DNA from: Carya illinoinensis
Taxonomy: Eukaryota > Streptophyta > Magnoliopsida > Fagales > Juglandaceae
Assembly (NCBI RefSeq): GCF_018687715.1
Contig: NC_056760.1
Coordinates: 27,208,501-27,272,500, forward strand
Direction of reading: 5' to 3'
DNA length: 64,000 nt
This document shows positions 1 to 12,496 of the stretch, one piece after another. The notes under the pieces are model-generated. The model did not search any database, was not told where the DNA came from, and saw only the letters and a program-made list of their open reading frames with translations. Within the stretch, counting starts at the first letter, position 1, and every line of letters starts with the position of its first letter. Position numbers and translations under genes: made by a program.

Positions 1-1255
1 AATGGAGAGTAGCTTAGTGGATATTTGGATATTATTTGTTTGAATGTCATTTAATTTGTTAGTTTTAGCTGAATAATGAGTAGATAGATGTCAATACCAT
101 TCTCTTCCATTAGGACTTCTACATTGCTCTGATTTATTGCATACATCATTGAAGTAAATGATGTAGCTTGAATTGTCATTTCTAAATCACAAGAAAACCT
201 TGCATTTTAAAAGAGTGATGTTATTGGCCTTACTTTTAGTGTGATATGTGGGATACAGTAAACTGGACACTAAGTTGGTTGTTCTTTTCTTAGAGGACTT
301 TGGAGGAACATCGACTAAGGTTTCTTTATTTCTCCTGGGGAGGACAATTTTAAGGGGTGAGGAATGTTACTTATAACCTAGGGCATGTTTGGCCTGCGGA
401 GTAGTGCCTAGAATCGAATAGGTATTCATGTGGAATAACAACAAACTAGAAGCAATAGATATTCCTTTCTGTTGGGAAATGAACATTGCTTAGTATTCAC
501 GCAAGAAAAACTTAAAAACGATCAAAATTAAACTTCTTAAAACTCAAATTTAAAAATAATGATTACCGATAAAAAAAATTAAAAATAATAAGTGATTGAA
601 ATTGAAAAAGAAAGAAAAATGCAGAGGGAGGGTTGCCCCTTCCCTGTGGCAGCCCCCCTCACCAAGAGTGGGGTGGAGGGAAACCTTCTTGCACCACCCT
701 TTTGGCTTGGTGGTAGGGTGTTGGGGGTGGGTCTTCCGCCGTTCCCAAGGTTGAAGGGGATTTATAGAGGGAGGTGAGACCTTTAAGTGATAAGCCCCTC
801 GCTAGGGATTGCTCAAGCCAACCCTTGCGATGTTGCTACTTCCCATCATTACAAGAAAAGGGGGAGAGAGAAAGAGGGGGGGGGGGGGGGGGGCACTCCA
901 TCTTGTGGTGGTGGGGGACATTCCCACCTCGCTTGCAGGGTGCTTTGCCTTGCATGCTAGGGGGATCTCCCCCACTCCTATACCCCTCACCCCTTGGAAT
1001 GCGAAGAGAGTAGACTACTCTCCCCTCTTGAGGCCATCTAGCCAGTGTCCTTGCCATGCCAAGGGGGACCCCTTACTTTGCGGCAGAGGCCTAGGAGGGT
1101 GGAGGTGGATCCCTTGCATCTCTCTTTTTCTCTTTCGTTTTTCATTTCCACCCTTCACTAAAAGAAATTATTATTATTAATTTCTTTTTAAATTGTAAAA
1201 CTTGTCTTCTAAGTTGTTAAAAACCTGTTCCTCTAAGTGTCATTTTATACATGGT

Positions 1256-1288
<33 letters not shown>

Positions 1289-1399
1289 AATCTCAGGTGA
1301 TTCTCATAGGAGATAGTCTCTTCTTCGTTTGTCTTTTTTAACTGTTAGTTTCTTAACACTAGTACTTCAAATTGGGTTATCCAAAATTTGCCTTTGCAA
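1..1399. other. non-coding stretch with GC-rich block and G-run
   Basis: No gene recognised. The first 590 bases are AT-rich. From about 600 to 1130 the composition switches to GC-rich and includes an uninterrupted run of 18 G (876-893). Short overlapping open frames here exist on both strands and look like composition artefacts. The stretch could be intron of the downstream MIF4G/MA3 gene or the upstream part of the adjacent LINE remnant; the sequence does not decide. Confidence 0.4.
1256..1288. repeat. compound CT/CA microsatellite
   Basis: A run of CT dinucleotides passes directly into a run of CA dinucleotides. It is a simple compound microsatellite at the right edge of the GC-rich block. 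Confidence 0.9.
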
Positions 1400-3540
1400 G
1401 TTTCGTTGGTTGATTGGGTTTTTTGATCAGTCTTTGTTGAGGTAAAGCTTTTTACGTTTGGGATAGAGGATGGGATAACGGTCGATTGTCGAAGTAGTGG
1501 TGGATGCCGTTCAATGTCGTTAGGAAGGATGACTGTTGCGTAATTAATATCCTTGATGGAGACTATCTTAGGTGGAGGGTAGAAGGGGGGTTGCGAAATC
1601 TCTTTGGGTGGGAAACACTAGTTGTGCTACGATGTTCCAATACCTCCAGTCGATTTCTGGCCATGAAGAGTATAGGGGGAGGAAGCCAGAATGGTATGTT
1701 GATCATTCCAGAAGGGAAAGCATGGAAGGCATTGAAGTCTTTTTACCATGAAGCTTTGAATGGTGGAAAATCTCTTCCAGAAGTTTATTGGCCATGGAAG
1801 CTACAAAATGCATGAATGCAGGTTTGTAGTGAAGACTGGGAGAGCAGGAGAAATATTGGTCAAAGCTTTTAAGAATGGGAATGTTAAGATGGGAAGAGCG
1901 TCGTATGTGGAGGCGGTTAAAGGCTGCTGACTGTTGCTATCACTAACAAGAGCAATCTGGGCAACTCGAAAACTTTGTTGGTATGGCGTGCAAGCAACAA
2001 AATAGGAATATTTCTAATTACCAGCTACAAAGGCTGTTGTAGAGATCCCTGCAATGTGCCTGAGGAGGACATCGTGCAGGAAAGCGCAGAGGGCAATGTT
2101 GTGAACACCTTGGTTTCAGTGAGAAGGCAACTGGCTCTTTTAAATTAAAAAGGTGCAGTGTGCTTTAGAAAAGATGGATATGGATTTGAAGCTTAACGAG
2201 CTAAATCAAAATGCAAGCCCGGGTACTCAAATTGACCAAGAAAGAAATACGCAGCTCACATTGTTTAAGAAGAAAGCCCTTCTTAATGAGTAATGTAACC
2301 CATGGGCTAGTAAACCACAGGCTTCGGCTTGGTGTATTAAGTTTCACAATTCTAATAAGTTGGGTCATTGACTGTGCCAAGGGAGGGTGTTTATTGTCAA
2401 GTAGGAGAATTCTATCGGGCTTCTCAGTGGGATCCATGAATAATGAAGAGCTTGTTTTGATTGGTGAATAAGAATGTTGGGGTTGAGAATTAATTTGTAC
2501 AAATCAAGATTTGTTCCAATTGTAGTGGATGATATCGAGGGATTGCCTCGTATCTTGGGATGGTCTTTTCTACCAATGAAGTACTTGCTCCGTTGGGAGC
2601 TCCCTAGAAGGCAAAATTTATCTGGGATGACATTTATGGGACATGGAGTATCAATTTGGCTAGGTGGAGCAGATTTGATTTAATCCCAGGTGGGCGGATC
2701 ACTTGAGTATGTTTTCTGATTTGCTAAACTTGGCTATTTCTCATACCTATTAGTTTTCTCCATCGTCTTGAGAAACTTCAGCAGGATTTCATGTGGGGAG
2801 GAGTTGGGATGAATTCAAGTACTGCCTTGTCAAGTGGTCAAGGATTTATTCTCGTCTTTCGCAAGGTTGCTTGGCGGGTTAGAAATTTGTTATTGTACAA
2901 CAAAGCTCTTTTTGAGTGGGCCATCCAGGAATGTGGGAGGATTTTCATTGTTGGCTTTGATTTGAAGTGATGGTAGGTTTAAGATCGGAATTTTGGCATG
3001 ATATATGGTGTGGAGACCAGCCCTTGAAGGTAGTTTTCCTGGCATGGTATAGTATCTCTTGTTGTTAAGAGGTGCCGGTTGCAGAAATTTTGCAGTTTTC
3101 TGCGAATATGGAGTGTTACCTTTATTAGAGCAGCACTAGATTGGGAAGTAAATTTGATCTTTTCGCTCTGAGTATACTATTTAGAGTAGAGGTGGAGTAG
3201 GTAAGATTTGTTGGAGGAATTTTTTATGTAGTCTTTCTACTACACACTTTTTCCTTGAGATGACCTTCCTTTTCCTTGGTAGAAGATTGAGGAAATAAAG
3301 CACCATCAAGGGTAGCTTTCTCTGTTTGGTTGGCAATTTCAGTGAATCAACTGACTGTGTTGCATGTGTAAACAGGGTGAAGAAACATCAATAATCTTTT
3401 GATTCATTGCAAGGTGTCTGGGAATTATGGGCATCAATGTTTTGCAAATTCAGGATTTATTGGGTCATGACTTGACGGGTGGGCTTGTTGGAATAGTCTT
3501 GTTAGCAGTCATGGCGACTCTGAGATTTTAGTCTTTTCTA
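1400..3540 (+). mobile_element. degenerate L1-type LINE remnant
   Basis: Decayed non-LTR retrotransposon. An open frame at 1504-1815 and the following 100 bases resemble the first ORF of plant L1 elements, with motifs such as IPEGKAWKALKSF and, out of frame, KTGRAGEILVKAFKNG. Around 2474-2640 the reverse-transcriptase region after the catalytic box is recognisable (RINLYKSRFVPI, then GLPRILGW). From about 3330 to 3480 broken frames keep the zinc-finger-like RVT C-terminus (NNLLIHCKV, then LWASMFCKFRIYWVM). The endonuclease and the catalytic YxDD part are missing, and stops and frameshifts occur throughout, so it is dead. No poly-A tail or target duplication was found; limits are approximate. 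Confidence 0.75.
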
Positions 3541-3971
3541 ATGTTTTACATGTTTCCTGACAAGTGACACATGTCAAAAAGATACTGATGACATCATGTG
3601 GAATACATATTTAGGGTTATATTCTTGTGTTATAATCAACTAACAAAGAAAAATAGCTACACACATTCCAGCTTCTTCCACTCCCAGTGATAGCTATTCA
3701 TTTCTCTAATGAAATATATTCAAGTAGCAAATCAGATCCACTCTTAGAGGATAGATGCGATTTTTTAGAATAATTAGAAATTGTTGTTAGGAAATGATAT
3801 TATACTTATTTTAGTAAGCACGCAAATCACTTTGCTCTTATATTGATACTGTGTTATTTCTTCCTTGTTATTAGTTAAAGAGCCATTGAATATTTTCAGT
3901 CACTCATCTCATACACCTAGAATCCCATACCCTTCAATAGATTCATATTTTATCTATTGGCTGGAAGAAAC
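3541..3971. other. spacer, nothing recognised
   Basis: About 430 AT-rich bases between the LINE remnant and the SINE. No coding frame, RNA gene or repeat was recognised. Confidence 0.5.
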
Positions 3972-4135
3972 CCTGAGGGGTAGCTTAGTTGGTCAGGCCT
4001 TGGGGTTTACTCCCCAATGGTCACCAGTTTGAGTTCTCTCAGGGCCACTCGACCCGGCCGTTAATTTCAAGGCCCTGTAGGATTAGTCGAGGTGCGCGCA
4101 AGTTGACCCGGACACCCATGGATATATATATATAA
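3972..4135 (+). mobile_element. tRNA-derived SINE
   Basis: A short retroposon with an internal RNA polymerase III promoter. The A-box-like TAGCTTAGTTGG lies at 3981-3992 and the B-box-like GTTTGAGTTC at 4027-4036, 35 bases further on. A tRNA-unrelated body follows and ends in a short TA/A-rich tail (about 4120-4145). This arrangement is typical of plant tRNA-derived SINEs. A target duplication is not clear (a GAAGAAA motif occurs on both sides). It sits in the presumed intron of the downstream gene. Confidence 0.75.
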
Positions 4136-4591
4136 ACAAACAACAAAAAACGAAGAAGAAATTTTCACAATCCAAGATAACTACAAATAAAACGAGAGCA
4201 TTCAGATTTCCATAGGATGCCAAATTTCTGGTAATGATTGATGTTCATGTGGGCCAATCATTGGCCACTCCTACGGAAGCTCTATACCTTCGGCTTTGAT
4301 TACAATGTTCTCTCTCTTACGTGCACAATGTATATAAAAAGCAAAAATGATGAATGTTTTGCTATGACCTCAATTTATATGTTTGAAGTCTGACATATGA
4401 TTGTTTCTGATAACTTGCTTTGATTCGTATTGAGCTATTTTAAAAGTGCCATCACTTTTCTTGTTTTCTTTTTCTTTTTTTCTGTGCGCTTTTTTTATTT
4501 CTTTTTCATTTTGAAAATTTAGTGCCCTTTCTATATTCTTTTTCTTAAAATAATTTTTTTAATCTTGCTTTTACCTACTGTAATTTCTCAG
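4136..4591 (+). other. presumed intron before the MIF4G/MA3 exon
   Basis: AT-rich, ending in a long T-rich stretch (about 4455-4590) and the acceptor TTTCTCAG. It reads as the 3' part of an intron. No earlier exon of the gene was recognised. Confidence 0.5.
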
Positions 4592-4975
4592 TTTTGCCTT
4601 TGGGACCACTTCAAAGAGCTGGAGTCGATGCAGCATACTAGGTCATTGCACCTGGCAAAATTTGTTGCAGAGATGCTTGCTTCTTTCACCCTCTCCCTAG
4701 CAGTTTTGAAGTCTGTAGAATTGGGTGATATCAGGCGGCTCACCCCAAGGCGGATCATGCACTTCCGAATGCTATTTGAGGCCCTTTTTGAGTATCCTGA
4801 TAAGCTCATATGGAACATATTCACCCGTGTGGCTGTCACCCCTGAGCTCGAAAGTCTTAGACATGGCATTGAGTTTTTCATCAAGGAGTACGTTGTGAAA
4901 ACCAATAAAGCCATCACAGAAAAATTTAGGGTCGTAAAGAGAGCCCTTAATAATGCTGAAGGAATCCTCATGTGA
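4592..4975 (+). CDS. NOM1/SGD1-type nucleolar MIF4G/MA3 protein, last exon
   Basis: The terminal exon of a nucleolar MIF4G domain-containing protein (NOM1/SGD1 family). These proteins act in the nucleolus in 40S ribosomal subunit assembly. The exon starts after acceptor TTTCTCAG (AG at 4590-4591) in phase 0 and encodes 127 residues before TGA. It opens with FCLWDHFKELESM and contains RSLHLAKFVAEMLASFTLS, LTPRRIMHFRMLF and KLIWNIFTRVAV, the helical region at the end of and after the MA3 domain. It then reads through to a short family-like C-terminus (ALNNAEGILM). The frame is open and conserved, so it may be functional. An upstream TTG/ATG is not needed, because the true start lies in earlier exons. 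Those exons, which should encode the MIF4G domain, are not seen in the 4.5 kb upstream. Either the intron is very long or this is a detached fragment. Confidence 0.85.
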   Translation, partial: FCLWDHFKELESMQHTRSLHLAKFVAEMLASFTLSLAVLKSVELGDIRRLTPRRIMHFRMLFEALFEYPDKLIWNIFTRVAVTPELESLRHGIEFFIKEYVVKTNKAITEKFRVVKRALNNAEGILM

Positions 4976-6228
4976 GTCTCCATTCTCACCTTACCAATTT
5001 TGTAGGCTAAAGTGTACTACATTCTAATTTTATCACCACACCAAATTTTGGAATATACTGACCTTTTCAAGTACGATGGATGAATTATTTAGAAGGATAG
5101 GAGTATCATGCAGATGATTTTGTTTCCTTTTTCTTTGGCAAAGCATGGTATTTAAAAAATTTTGTATATACTCCACTCTCAAAGATGCTTATGCTCATTC
5201 TCATATGTTGAGTGAGCTCTACAGTTGCCACCCAATTGAATCTTGTGTCAAATTTAATATTATACTCTGATAAACTTCAATGATGACTTATGTAATGGTG
5301 TCATTACACTGATTCGAGGGAGGGATGGTGTATTTGGTTAAGACCCATTTCTCACAAAACGAAAAAATAACTGATTTCGTTAGATCTCCTCCCTCTTTTC
5401 TAATTTGGTGCGATGCCACCGTGAAAAAAACAAAAAACAAAAAGAACCCATGCATATTACAGCAATTAGGGTCCGAGAAATCACCCTCTCTGTTGCAGGG
5501 CCGAGGCTCCTTCCTCTTTCGAATTCCATTTTGTATTTCTCTAAACTCTTTTCAATAATAAAATAACGTAGAATAAAGTATCCTAGCAAAAAACATACAA
5601 AAGAGGAGGAAAAGAAAACAAGATGAAAAAACAACAAAAGCTGCCCAACCCACGCTACTCTCTATCCCTCCTCATCCTCTTCCTCTCGTCATGTGAGTCT
5701 CTCTCTCCTCTCTGAATGAGACTTACCATGATGTTTACGAATGTCAAGGGATGAGGCATCGGGTGAGCTCTGCCACCTCCCTCTTCTCCACGCTCCTTCC
5801 CTTTTCAACCCCATTTTTTTCTTTTTCTTTGAAAGCCAGATCTAGTAATACTTCAATGTATAAAACCTATAATTAAGAACGTTATAGATAAGTAGGCATA
5901 TAAAACAGATCGGAAATTAACACTGCAAAAATCTTCGGTTAAAATAAAAACTAAGTTAAATATGAGTCATCATGTCTGCATCCTAGGACAATAAGTTTGA
6001 ACGTTGACTCAACACTTGCCTCAAAGCGAGCCACGTCAAACTCGTGGATGCTAGCCACGAGCGTTCAAATGTTGACCCTAAATAGGTTGTGTTGCAGGTA
6101 TACAATGCTCGTCGTTGTGGTGGGATTTAAGGGATTTGAAAGATAGTTTTAGAATATAAAATGGGAATTAATAACATTTATAAAATGTTTATTTTCCTTC
6201 CCAAGGTAAGAGATCTTAAAATTAAAAC
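4976..6228. other. 3' flank and spacer
   Basis: 3' flank of the MIF4G/MA3 exon, then AT-rich spacer with pyrimidine-rich patches (5690-5820). At 5998-6078 there is an interrupted inverted repeat: a TTTGAACG and CTCGTGG arm faces CCACGAG and CGTTCAAA. No gene was recognised. Confidence 0.5.
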
Positions 6229-6648
6229 TAGGGTGTGATTGGCTCGGGAGAAGTCACGAACCGAAAACTTCGGTCCATTATTTTTGCTGGACCAAACTAT
6301 TAGCTATTCTTTCGGTCGGTCCGATTCAGTCCATGAACATTGTTTCCTCTTTTTTCTTTTTCCTTTTTTGGACACAAAAATTAATACAAAAAATTAATTA
6401 AATTAGTAAAATTAAACATAAGTAATCTCTTTAACATTTTAAATATGGTTAATGAATATTAAATAATTAACATATACAACTTCTATATAAAATAATATAT
6501 TATATATAATATTTAAAAATATATATATATATTTGGTCGGTCTCGGTCTGGTCTGATCCAAAAAAACTACACCTTAAGATCAACCAATAAAATTATCGGT
6601 CCAGTCCGGTCGGTTGTTCTAGTCCGGATCGATAGTCTTACACCCCTA
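6229..6648. mobile_element. non-autonomous hAT-like element, 420 bp
   Basis: The ends are inverted: TAGGGTGTG on the left and CACCCCTA on the right (reverse complement TAGGGGTG). They are flanked by an 8-bp target duplication, ATTAAAAC (6221-6228) and ACTAAAAC (6649-6656), with one mismatch. Eight-base duplications and a TAGGG start are the hallmark of hAT elements. Just inside the ends lie GGTCCG/CCGGT-rich subterminal repeats; the core is AT-rich and encodes nothing. The element at 60260-61120 has the same ends and subterminal style, so they belong to one family. Confidence 0.8.
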
Positions 6649-8129
6649 ACTAAAACTCAAGCATATTTTAAAAATTAAAAGAGTGTTTGCCACTGTAATC
6701 ATTTAAATAAAATTACAAAGTCCTTTTACAATATATAAGTTCATATGTTCCATAAAAACATTCCTAGGCTTTGATCTATTTTCCTTGAGCCATGTCCAAC
6801 CCAGCCCGAGCAAAAGGCGAGTAGGCCTATTTTTTGTTGTAGGACTTGTCTGCCTATGGAAACTGTACTTGTAATAGTAGTCAGGCGACCGAATGTATTC
6901 AGTCGACCTTATTTGGGGTCTACAAATCAAATAATTAGATTTGTGTATAATTATTTGAGGAATGAAGTATCATGTGGATATTGTGGAAATAAATTTATGA
7001 GTTTTCTTATATTGTTGGTACTGTAATGTTTAGCCTTTAGACTAAACCTTTACTTTTCTGCTACAAACCATATATCTTTTCTTTGCATGTATACTTCCTA
7101 GCGAATGTTGCATGCCTAACCTGATTCAAATCTTGGGTGTTGTCATATGGCTGGGCACCCATGGCACCATGGATCCTCGGAAGGTCTTTTATCGAGGGAT
7201 GGGGCACCAAACATTTCTTGTTTCAACTTCTCGTCCTCTAGCTTATTAATGAGCTTATTAAGAGTACATTTCTTCCTTCAAGTATTATAATTAATATTAA
7301 GGGACCAAAATGTGTAGGAATGGAAATTAGAATGAGATGCACAAGAATTTCATAAGAAAATTCTAACTTTAGTACTACCAATCTAGTTACAAGATTTGAC
7401 ATTTCATAATATACTCCTTTATATTCCCTTTGCCATTGTACCGCATTGAGACAAGTTTGCTAGGAAGTGTACTTGTCTCTACCTTTTTCAAAATGACTAA
7501 TTAGTCTGTTATTTGGCTCAGGTACTTCTTGACATTTTTCTCTTTAGGCATTGAACCCCGAATAGAATCAGGAATATAATGCTTTATTATTATAAGACTC
7601 ATGCGATAATAGCACTCTCATTTCTTATAAGTTGTCCTCTAGTCAGTATAATTTTGATTAGCAGGTTAGGAAGGCTCATTAACCCAGAGTGCATAGTACA
7701 AATCTATACACTCAAAAACAGTAGTAACATGCTCTTTCTATTTTGCCAAATTAGATCCATTAAGAATTTGAATGTTATTCAAATTGGCAGATATCAAATC
7801 TACATTCACTATAAGTGAAACCAATTAAACTCACAATAAATAAATATCTCACAATTTTAAGTATTGACCTATAATTATCATCATGCAAGTTTTAGTTTAA
7901 TTGAACAACAAAATCAATCAGATAACATGACATAAAATTAAAAGAAAATTTTATGATTTTATAAAAGTGAGCCCTTAAGAAACTTAGTGTATCATTGCAA
8001 TCAAGTTTTAGTTAAACACAACAAAATCTTGAATTAGGCTAAGTGGTGTTGACTCAAAAGAGGCAAAAAAATGAATAAGAAGTTGTTGATATTCCTAATT
8101 CATATGGAGGGAGAATGTAGGAGCTCGAT
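6649..8129. other. spacer, nothing recognised
   Basis: About 1.5 kb of AT-rich spacer 3' of the MATE gene. Short open frames on both strands match no family I recognise. Confidence 0.5.
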
Positions 8130-11100
8130 CTATTTAGAATCTTGTGCGGGATCTAGAAGCCATCGGTGGAGACGCTCAGATGCTTTTTCAACCTGCAATA
8201 AAAAGAAGCGCGCGTTCACTCATTACAGCAATATCATGTGCGCCTTCATCGGACCAAGAATAATGCAATTGCTGATCGTGCTGAAAATGTGTACAAAAAT
8301 GGTAACTGCAGGTATCATCAAGCTATTTCCAACTGTACTACTTACTTGGTCATTCCAATTCAGTCTCCATATCAGGAAGGAAAGCACTATTGTTTGCATC
8401 AACACTCCAATTAACATTCCGATCCACAAACCCTATACATGTTAAATGAAGTAAATTAAAGAACATGAGCATATATTAAAACAAAATTGATATATAGATA
8501 CAACTTTTACATATCCTTTGAATTTTGTTTGGCTTTTGATCAGTTTGAATTCAAAATATAATAAAATTTATAGTTAATTCGAACCTAATGGACCGCGGAT
8601 TACTGTATGTTTATGCTGTCAAGTAATGTTAGTCTGAATGTAAATATGTTAATGTGAGCTCTTACCCTCACTTCAAGATCGACAACATAACAAAGCACAA
8701 GTCCTATGGGGATGCCAATCACATAATAGCAGCCAATGTTAATAAGTGCCACAATGCCCTGTAAACCAGCACCTATGGCCACACCTAATTACAAGAAAAC
8801 TAAAGATTAGCTACATTGATAAACAGTTCAGCTATGTAAGTATATAACAGAAGATGATACTGTTGTCTAAACTCACCAGTAAGTACTGGTTGAATACTAT
8901 TTAGCAAGATTGAGAGAGAAAGAAGAGTAGAGATACTTGAAACAGCTTCTGCAACCTCTTCATCACTTGTAAACAAGTAGGAAATTTTTTTCCCAAAAGC
9001 CAAACACAAGATGGAGAAAATCACACCAAGACCAAGTGAAGTACAGAGGATAACTTTAATGGAAAATATTGCAGCTTTAGAATCTCCTTTCCCGATCTCA
9101 TTGGCTACACGCACACTGTACAAATTACATTACAAGGGGAATGAGTTTGGACAAAACAAGTGGAGATTTTAAAATTGTGTGTAAAGGAGAAGTTGTTATC
9201 GATAAAAGCCTTACCATGCAGCAGCCAGGAATCCAAGGCATATCATAAATTCCCATGCACTGATATTGAGGCTGCAAAAAGGAGTTAAATGTTGGAGTAT
9301 TTCTCAAGTAAATTGAAATGGTAAAAAAGAAGAAATCAATATGGAAAATAGGTAAAACTCATACCAGATGGAGAAGGCAGAGATGGAAACCGTTGCATTT
9401 TTCATATATCCAGCTATCAAGACTAGGATAGCATTGTACCACAGCTCTAAACTGTCAAACATAAAACCAAAAATCAACTCTCTTTATGGTCCCAACATAA
9501 CTTATTAACAAAGAAAAGTAATTAGAAGGTTTTGATCAAAATTGAGCAGCATCAAATGGATTTGAACATATATTATAAAGAGTCGTTTATTGGTTCCTAC
9601 TACCAATCGAGTTGTGCAGCAAGTTCAATTCTCCCACAAGGATGCAAATGGGATGAAGGAAAAGTCATTGAGTAAAGGGGGCAATTTTGTGTGACTCAAG
9701 ACCTGTGTGTGTCTATGTGCATAATATTTTTCTTTTACTTTTATTGCTCTGTGCTTTCTTATTGTTGATTTGTATAAAAATGTATTGTTTTGTTATGATC
9801 TGTCGGCATGTTCCATGCCAGTAGAAGCTCCTTGTAGTCTCTACTCTGTAGCTCCAACCAAATCACTATTCTATGTTTTAGGGTAAAAAGAGTTGGCCAA
9901 ATTAAAATTTGGGGGCATATTCAAGGAGACATGTAATTGGGAACAACTTGGAGAGTCGATCACTAGGAGCAATATCTAGCTACTGTACTTATATTTCAAA
10001 AGTTTGCTTTGTAGAATATCTTAAAGAATGGAGAAGCAGAGTAGATTATAACAGAGTTTAGTAAAATGTTGTTATCTGTATGATGTATGATATCATGTGA
10101 TGGCCATGTCATAGTTGATGTGAAGTGTAAGAAAGAGTAATGCTACAAACACATCCTAATATTGTCACAATCTGGGAAAGTGTTAACCGCATCCACTCTA
10201 TTTAGCACATCATCAAAATCTGGAGACACTTGAGTCAAACTTCTTCTAATTGGTATGTTTCATGGTAGCTCTAGAAACAAAAAAGCTTATGCTTTTTTAA
10301 TATCAGTAGCCAAGACAAACCATATAGTATGTGAGACTTCTATTCCTTAAGAGAATATCTCTTTCTCGTAACCAAGACAAACCATATAGTATAGTGAAAG
10401 AAATTTGAAAAAGGCTCAGAAAAAAAAAAAAAAAAAAAACCTGGAATTACCAAAGCATCACACCAGAAGAAACAGACAGCTTAACAACAGGCCAGATATC
10501 TTTGAAGGCATCTGTAGAGAATCCTTTCCATGAATTTGGGCACCAACCTCCAAAGACGTAGATGAACTCTCCAATGACAACTAACCAACTAGCGATGTTG
10601 AAGGCACCCATGGCACCAGAAACCCCCCAGTTGAATATGTTCACGAAGATCCAAGACAGAAGCACATGGACTACAAACGACCCCGCAGAGAGCCATCCAA
10701 TAACCATGTTTTTGAGTTGTGCTTGAAGGAACATTTGGATGGTTAAGCCAAAAACAAAGGAGTATAATATAGGAATGAACCACAAAGAGATGGCTTCTGA
10801 TGCTTCTGCTATCGCGTCTTCCTCTTGTAGTAGTTTAAAGATGGGACTGGCAAAGATGAATAGCGGGAGCAGTATTGTTGCTGTAACAGAATCAACAATC
10901 CATGATCGTTGCAAGTAAATGCCCATCATGTGGTACTGTCCTGCTCCAAATGCTTGACCACATAGTGTCTCTGTGGCACTTGACATGCCCAACTTCAAAT
11001 TATAAATAATAAATAAATAAAAAATTAGATAAAATGTGTGAATTAAATTAACATTGGTAATATTAATTGACACAATGGTAGATCATAAATAAGAGAAATG

Positions 11101-11467
11101 TAAATCCAGCTCTAAGTGTACATCCAACAAGTGGTATGAAAATATATTTTTGCACTGAAATTATTATTCAAGAAACAGATATAAGGTTGACAGAAAATAA
11201 AATAGATGAGAAACAGCTTACCAGTATCCCATTCACAAAACGTGCAAGAATACTTTGTACAATTGCGTATGCAGCCAGATCCAGTCCATTAACATGGCCA
11301 ACAAAAAGCTGTGTCACCACATACATTCCAAAAGAAGTCACTCTAGCCAACATAGAAGGAAATGCTATCCTCCATAAAAGCTTTGATTCCACCCAAATCC
11401 TTGTTTTCAGACCAACTTGCTCTTGTGCTTCCAATCCAAGAAGCCTCTCCTCCCCATTATTATCCAT
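8130..11467 (-). CDS. MATE efflux transporter (DETOXIFICATION family), complete, 8 exons
   Basis: A multidrug-and-toxin-extrusion antiporter with about 12 membrane helices; plant members export or store secondary metabolites, toxins or organic acids at the vacuolar or plasma membrane. Exons, reading down the - strand: 11467-11222, 10992-10451, 9451-9365, 9271-9215, 9115-8877, 8784-8666, 8432-8346, 8192-8130. All introns are GT-AG and all phases agree, giving 479 residues. Landmarks are ETLCGQAFGAGQ (about residue 90), a QMFLQAQLKN loop, MLCLELWYNAIL (about 261) and VRVANEIGKGDSKAA (about 312); the end is LLDPAQDSK. I chose the ATG at 11467 (MDNNGEERLLG), the family-like start. An in-frame ATG at 11485 is less likely, because TTTTGCAG just before 11467 looks like a 5'-UTR intron acceptor. 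Intron 2 (9452-10450) contains an A-run at its 5' end. The sequence is closest to the DTX21-29 type from memory; the substrate is unknown. Confidence 0.95.
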
Positions 11468-12496
11468 TCTTCTGCAAAAGACCATGGAAATCAAGTCTTA
11501 CATATGTAGGCTTGGGTTTTTAAGGTTTCGAGGGAATGACATTATCTCATAAAACTTGTAGCAAAAAAATGCTTGCTCGTTCCAACTGAGTCATGAACAA
11601 AAGCACAAATTCAAAGGACTTGCACGGGACTTGGCTATTTAGAGCTTGTACCTAGGCATTACCCTATTATTTATTTTCCTGGCAACCTTCGGGGCCAAGG
11701 CCTCTAATCCCGTGGGCAGTGGCCGTGTCCTCGCCCCTGTTCAATGATTCTATGAAACGATATGTGTTTACATTAATGCTCAATCTATACATAAAGAACA
11801 ATTCTGTTTTTGTTTTTAATCTAAATTGAATGTAATGAATTTGGAGAATCATGAATTTTTTTTTCTTTAATAAATAAATACAATCTAAGTTCTATTTGTC
11901 ATAATACTATTAGTGAACTTTCTAATTACTATGAAGTATTGTTTGTACCAATTAACACATTAAGAAGGATTGTACTATCAAAATAATACAAACTTCGGCC
12001 TGGTAACATCTCATCTATACCGTACATTAGTTTTTTTTTTTTTTTTTATCCAAAATCAGTATATTTTATTTCTAAATTTTAAAAAATCTCTTTAAATAAA
12101 TAGTAATGAACAGTATATAAACAGTAAAAATTGACATGAATAGTATGTGAACAATATATAAACAGTGTATGAATAGTATACTATGAAGTACGTAAACAGT
12201 AGACAATTCGGCTACTATTATTAAATAGTAAGACCCACACCTTTTTCAAATCCAAAAAATTAAAAATTATCTTATCTCATCTTACTATCTAAACATATAT
12301 ATTTTTTTTACAAACTATTTCATCTCATTTTAACTCAAAAATTTTATTACTATTCAAAATATCTCATCTCCTCTGAATTGTGTATCCAAACGGAGCTGTT
12401 TAAATGTTAACACATCACCAATATAATACATATTAGTTTTAACTAATTTCTTTGTTATTGTAAATTCCTTGTTAGTACACACTCGTATTAAAATTT
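11468..12496. other. upstream region of the MATE gene
   Basis: Probable 5' untranslated and promoter region of the MATE gene. It holds an isolated GC-rich patch (about 11680-11750) of unknown origin in an AT-rich setting. Around 12020-12400 a stretch with repeated short AACAGT/GAATAGTA motifs and ATCTCATCT motifs resembles decayed miniature elements. No other gene was recognised. Confidence 0.4.

Noticed and set aside
592..1180. Several overlapping frames on both strands
   Set aside because: They overlap in a GC-rich block with a G-run. There is no family similarity, and they start at weak or non-ATG codons.
3972..4060. A tRNA gene suggested by A and B boxes
   Set aside because: The D, anticodon and acceptor stems do not pair into a cloverleaf, and the sequence continues into a SINE body.
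5998..6078. Imperfect inverted repeat, considered as a microRNA precursor
   Set aside because: The arms are short and broken, with only two blocks of 7-8 paired bases, too weak for a miRNA-type foldback.
11680..11750. GC-rich patch, considered as organelle or rDNA-derived insertion
   Set aside because: I could not match it to any rRNA or organelle gene by eye; the 61-codon frame across it is not family-like.
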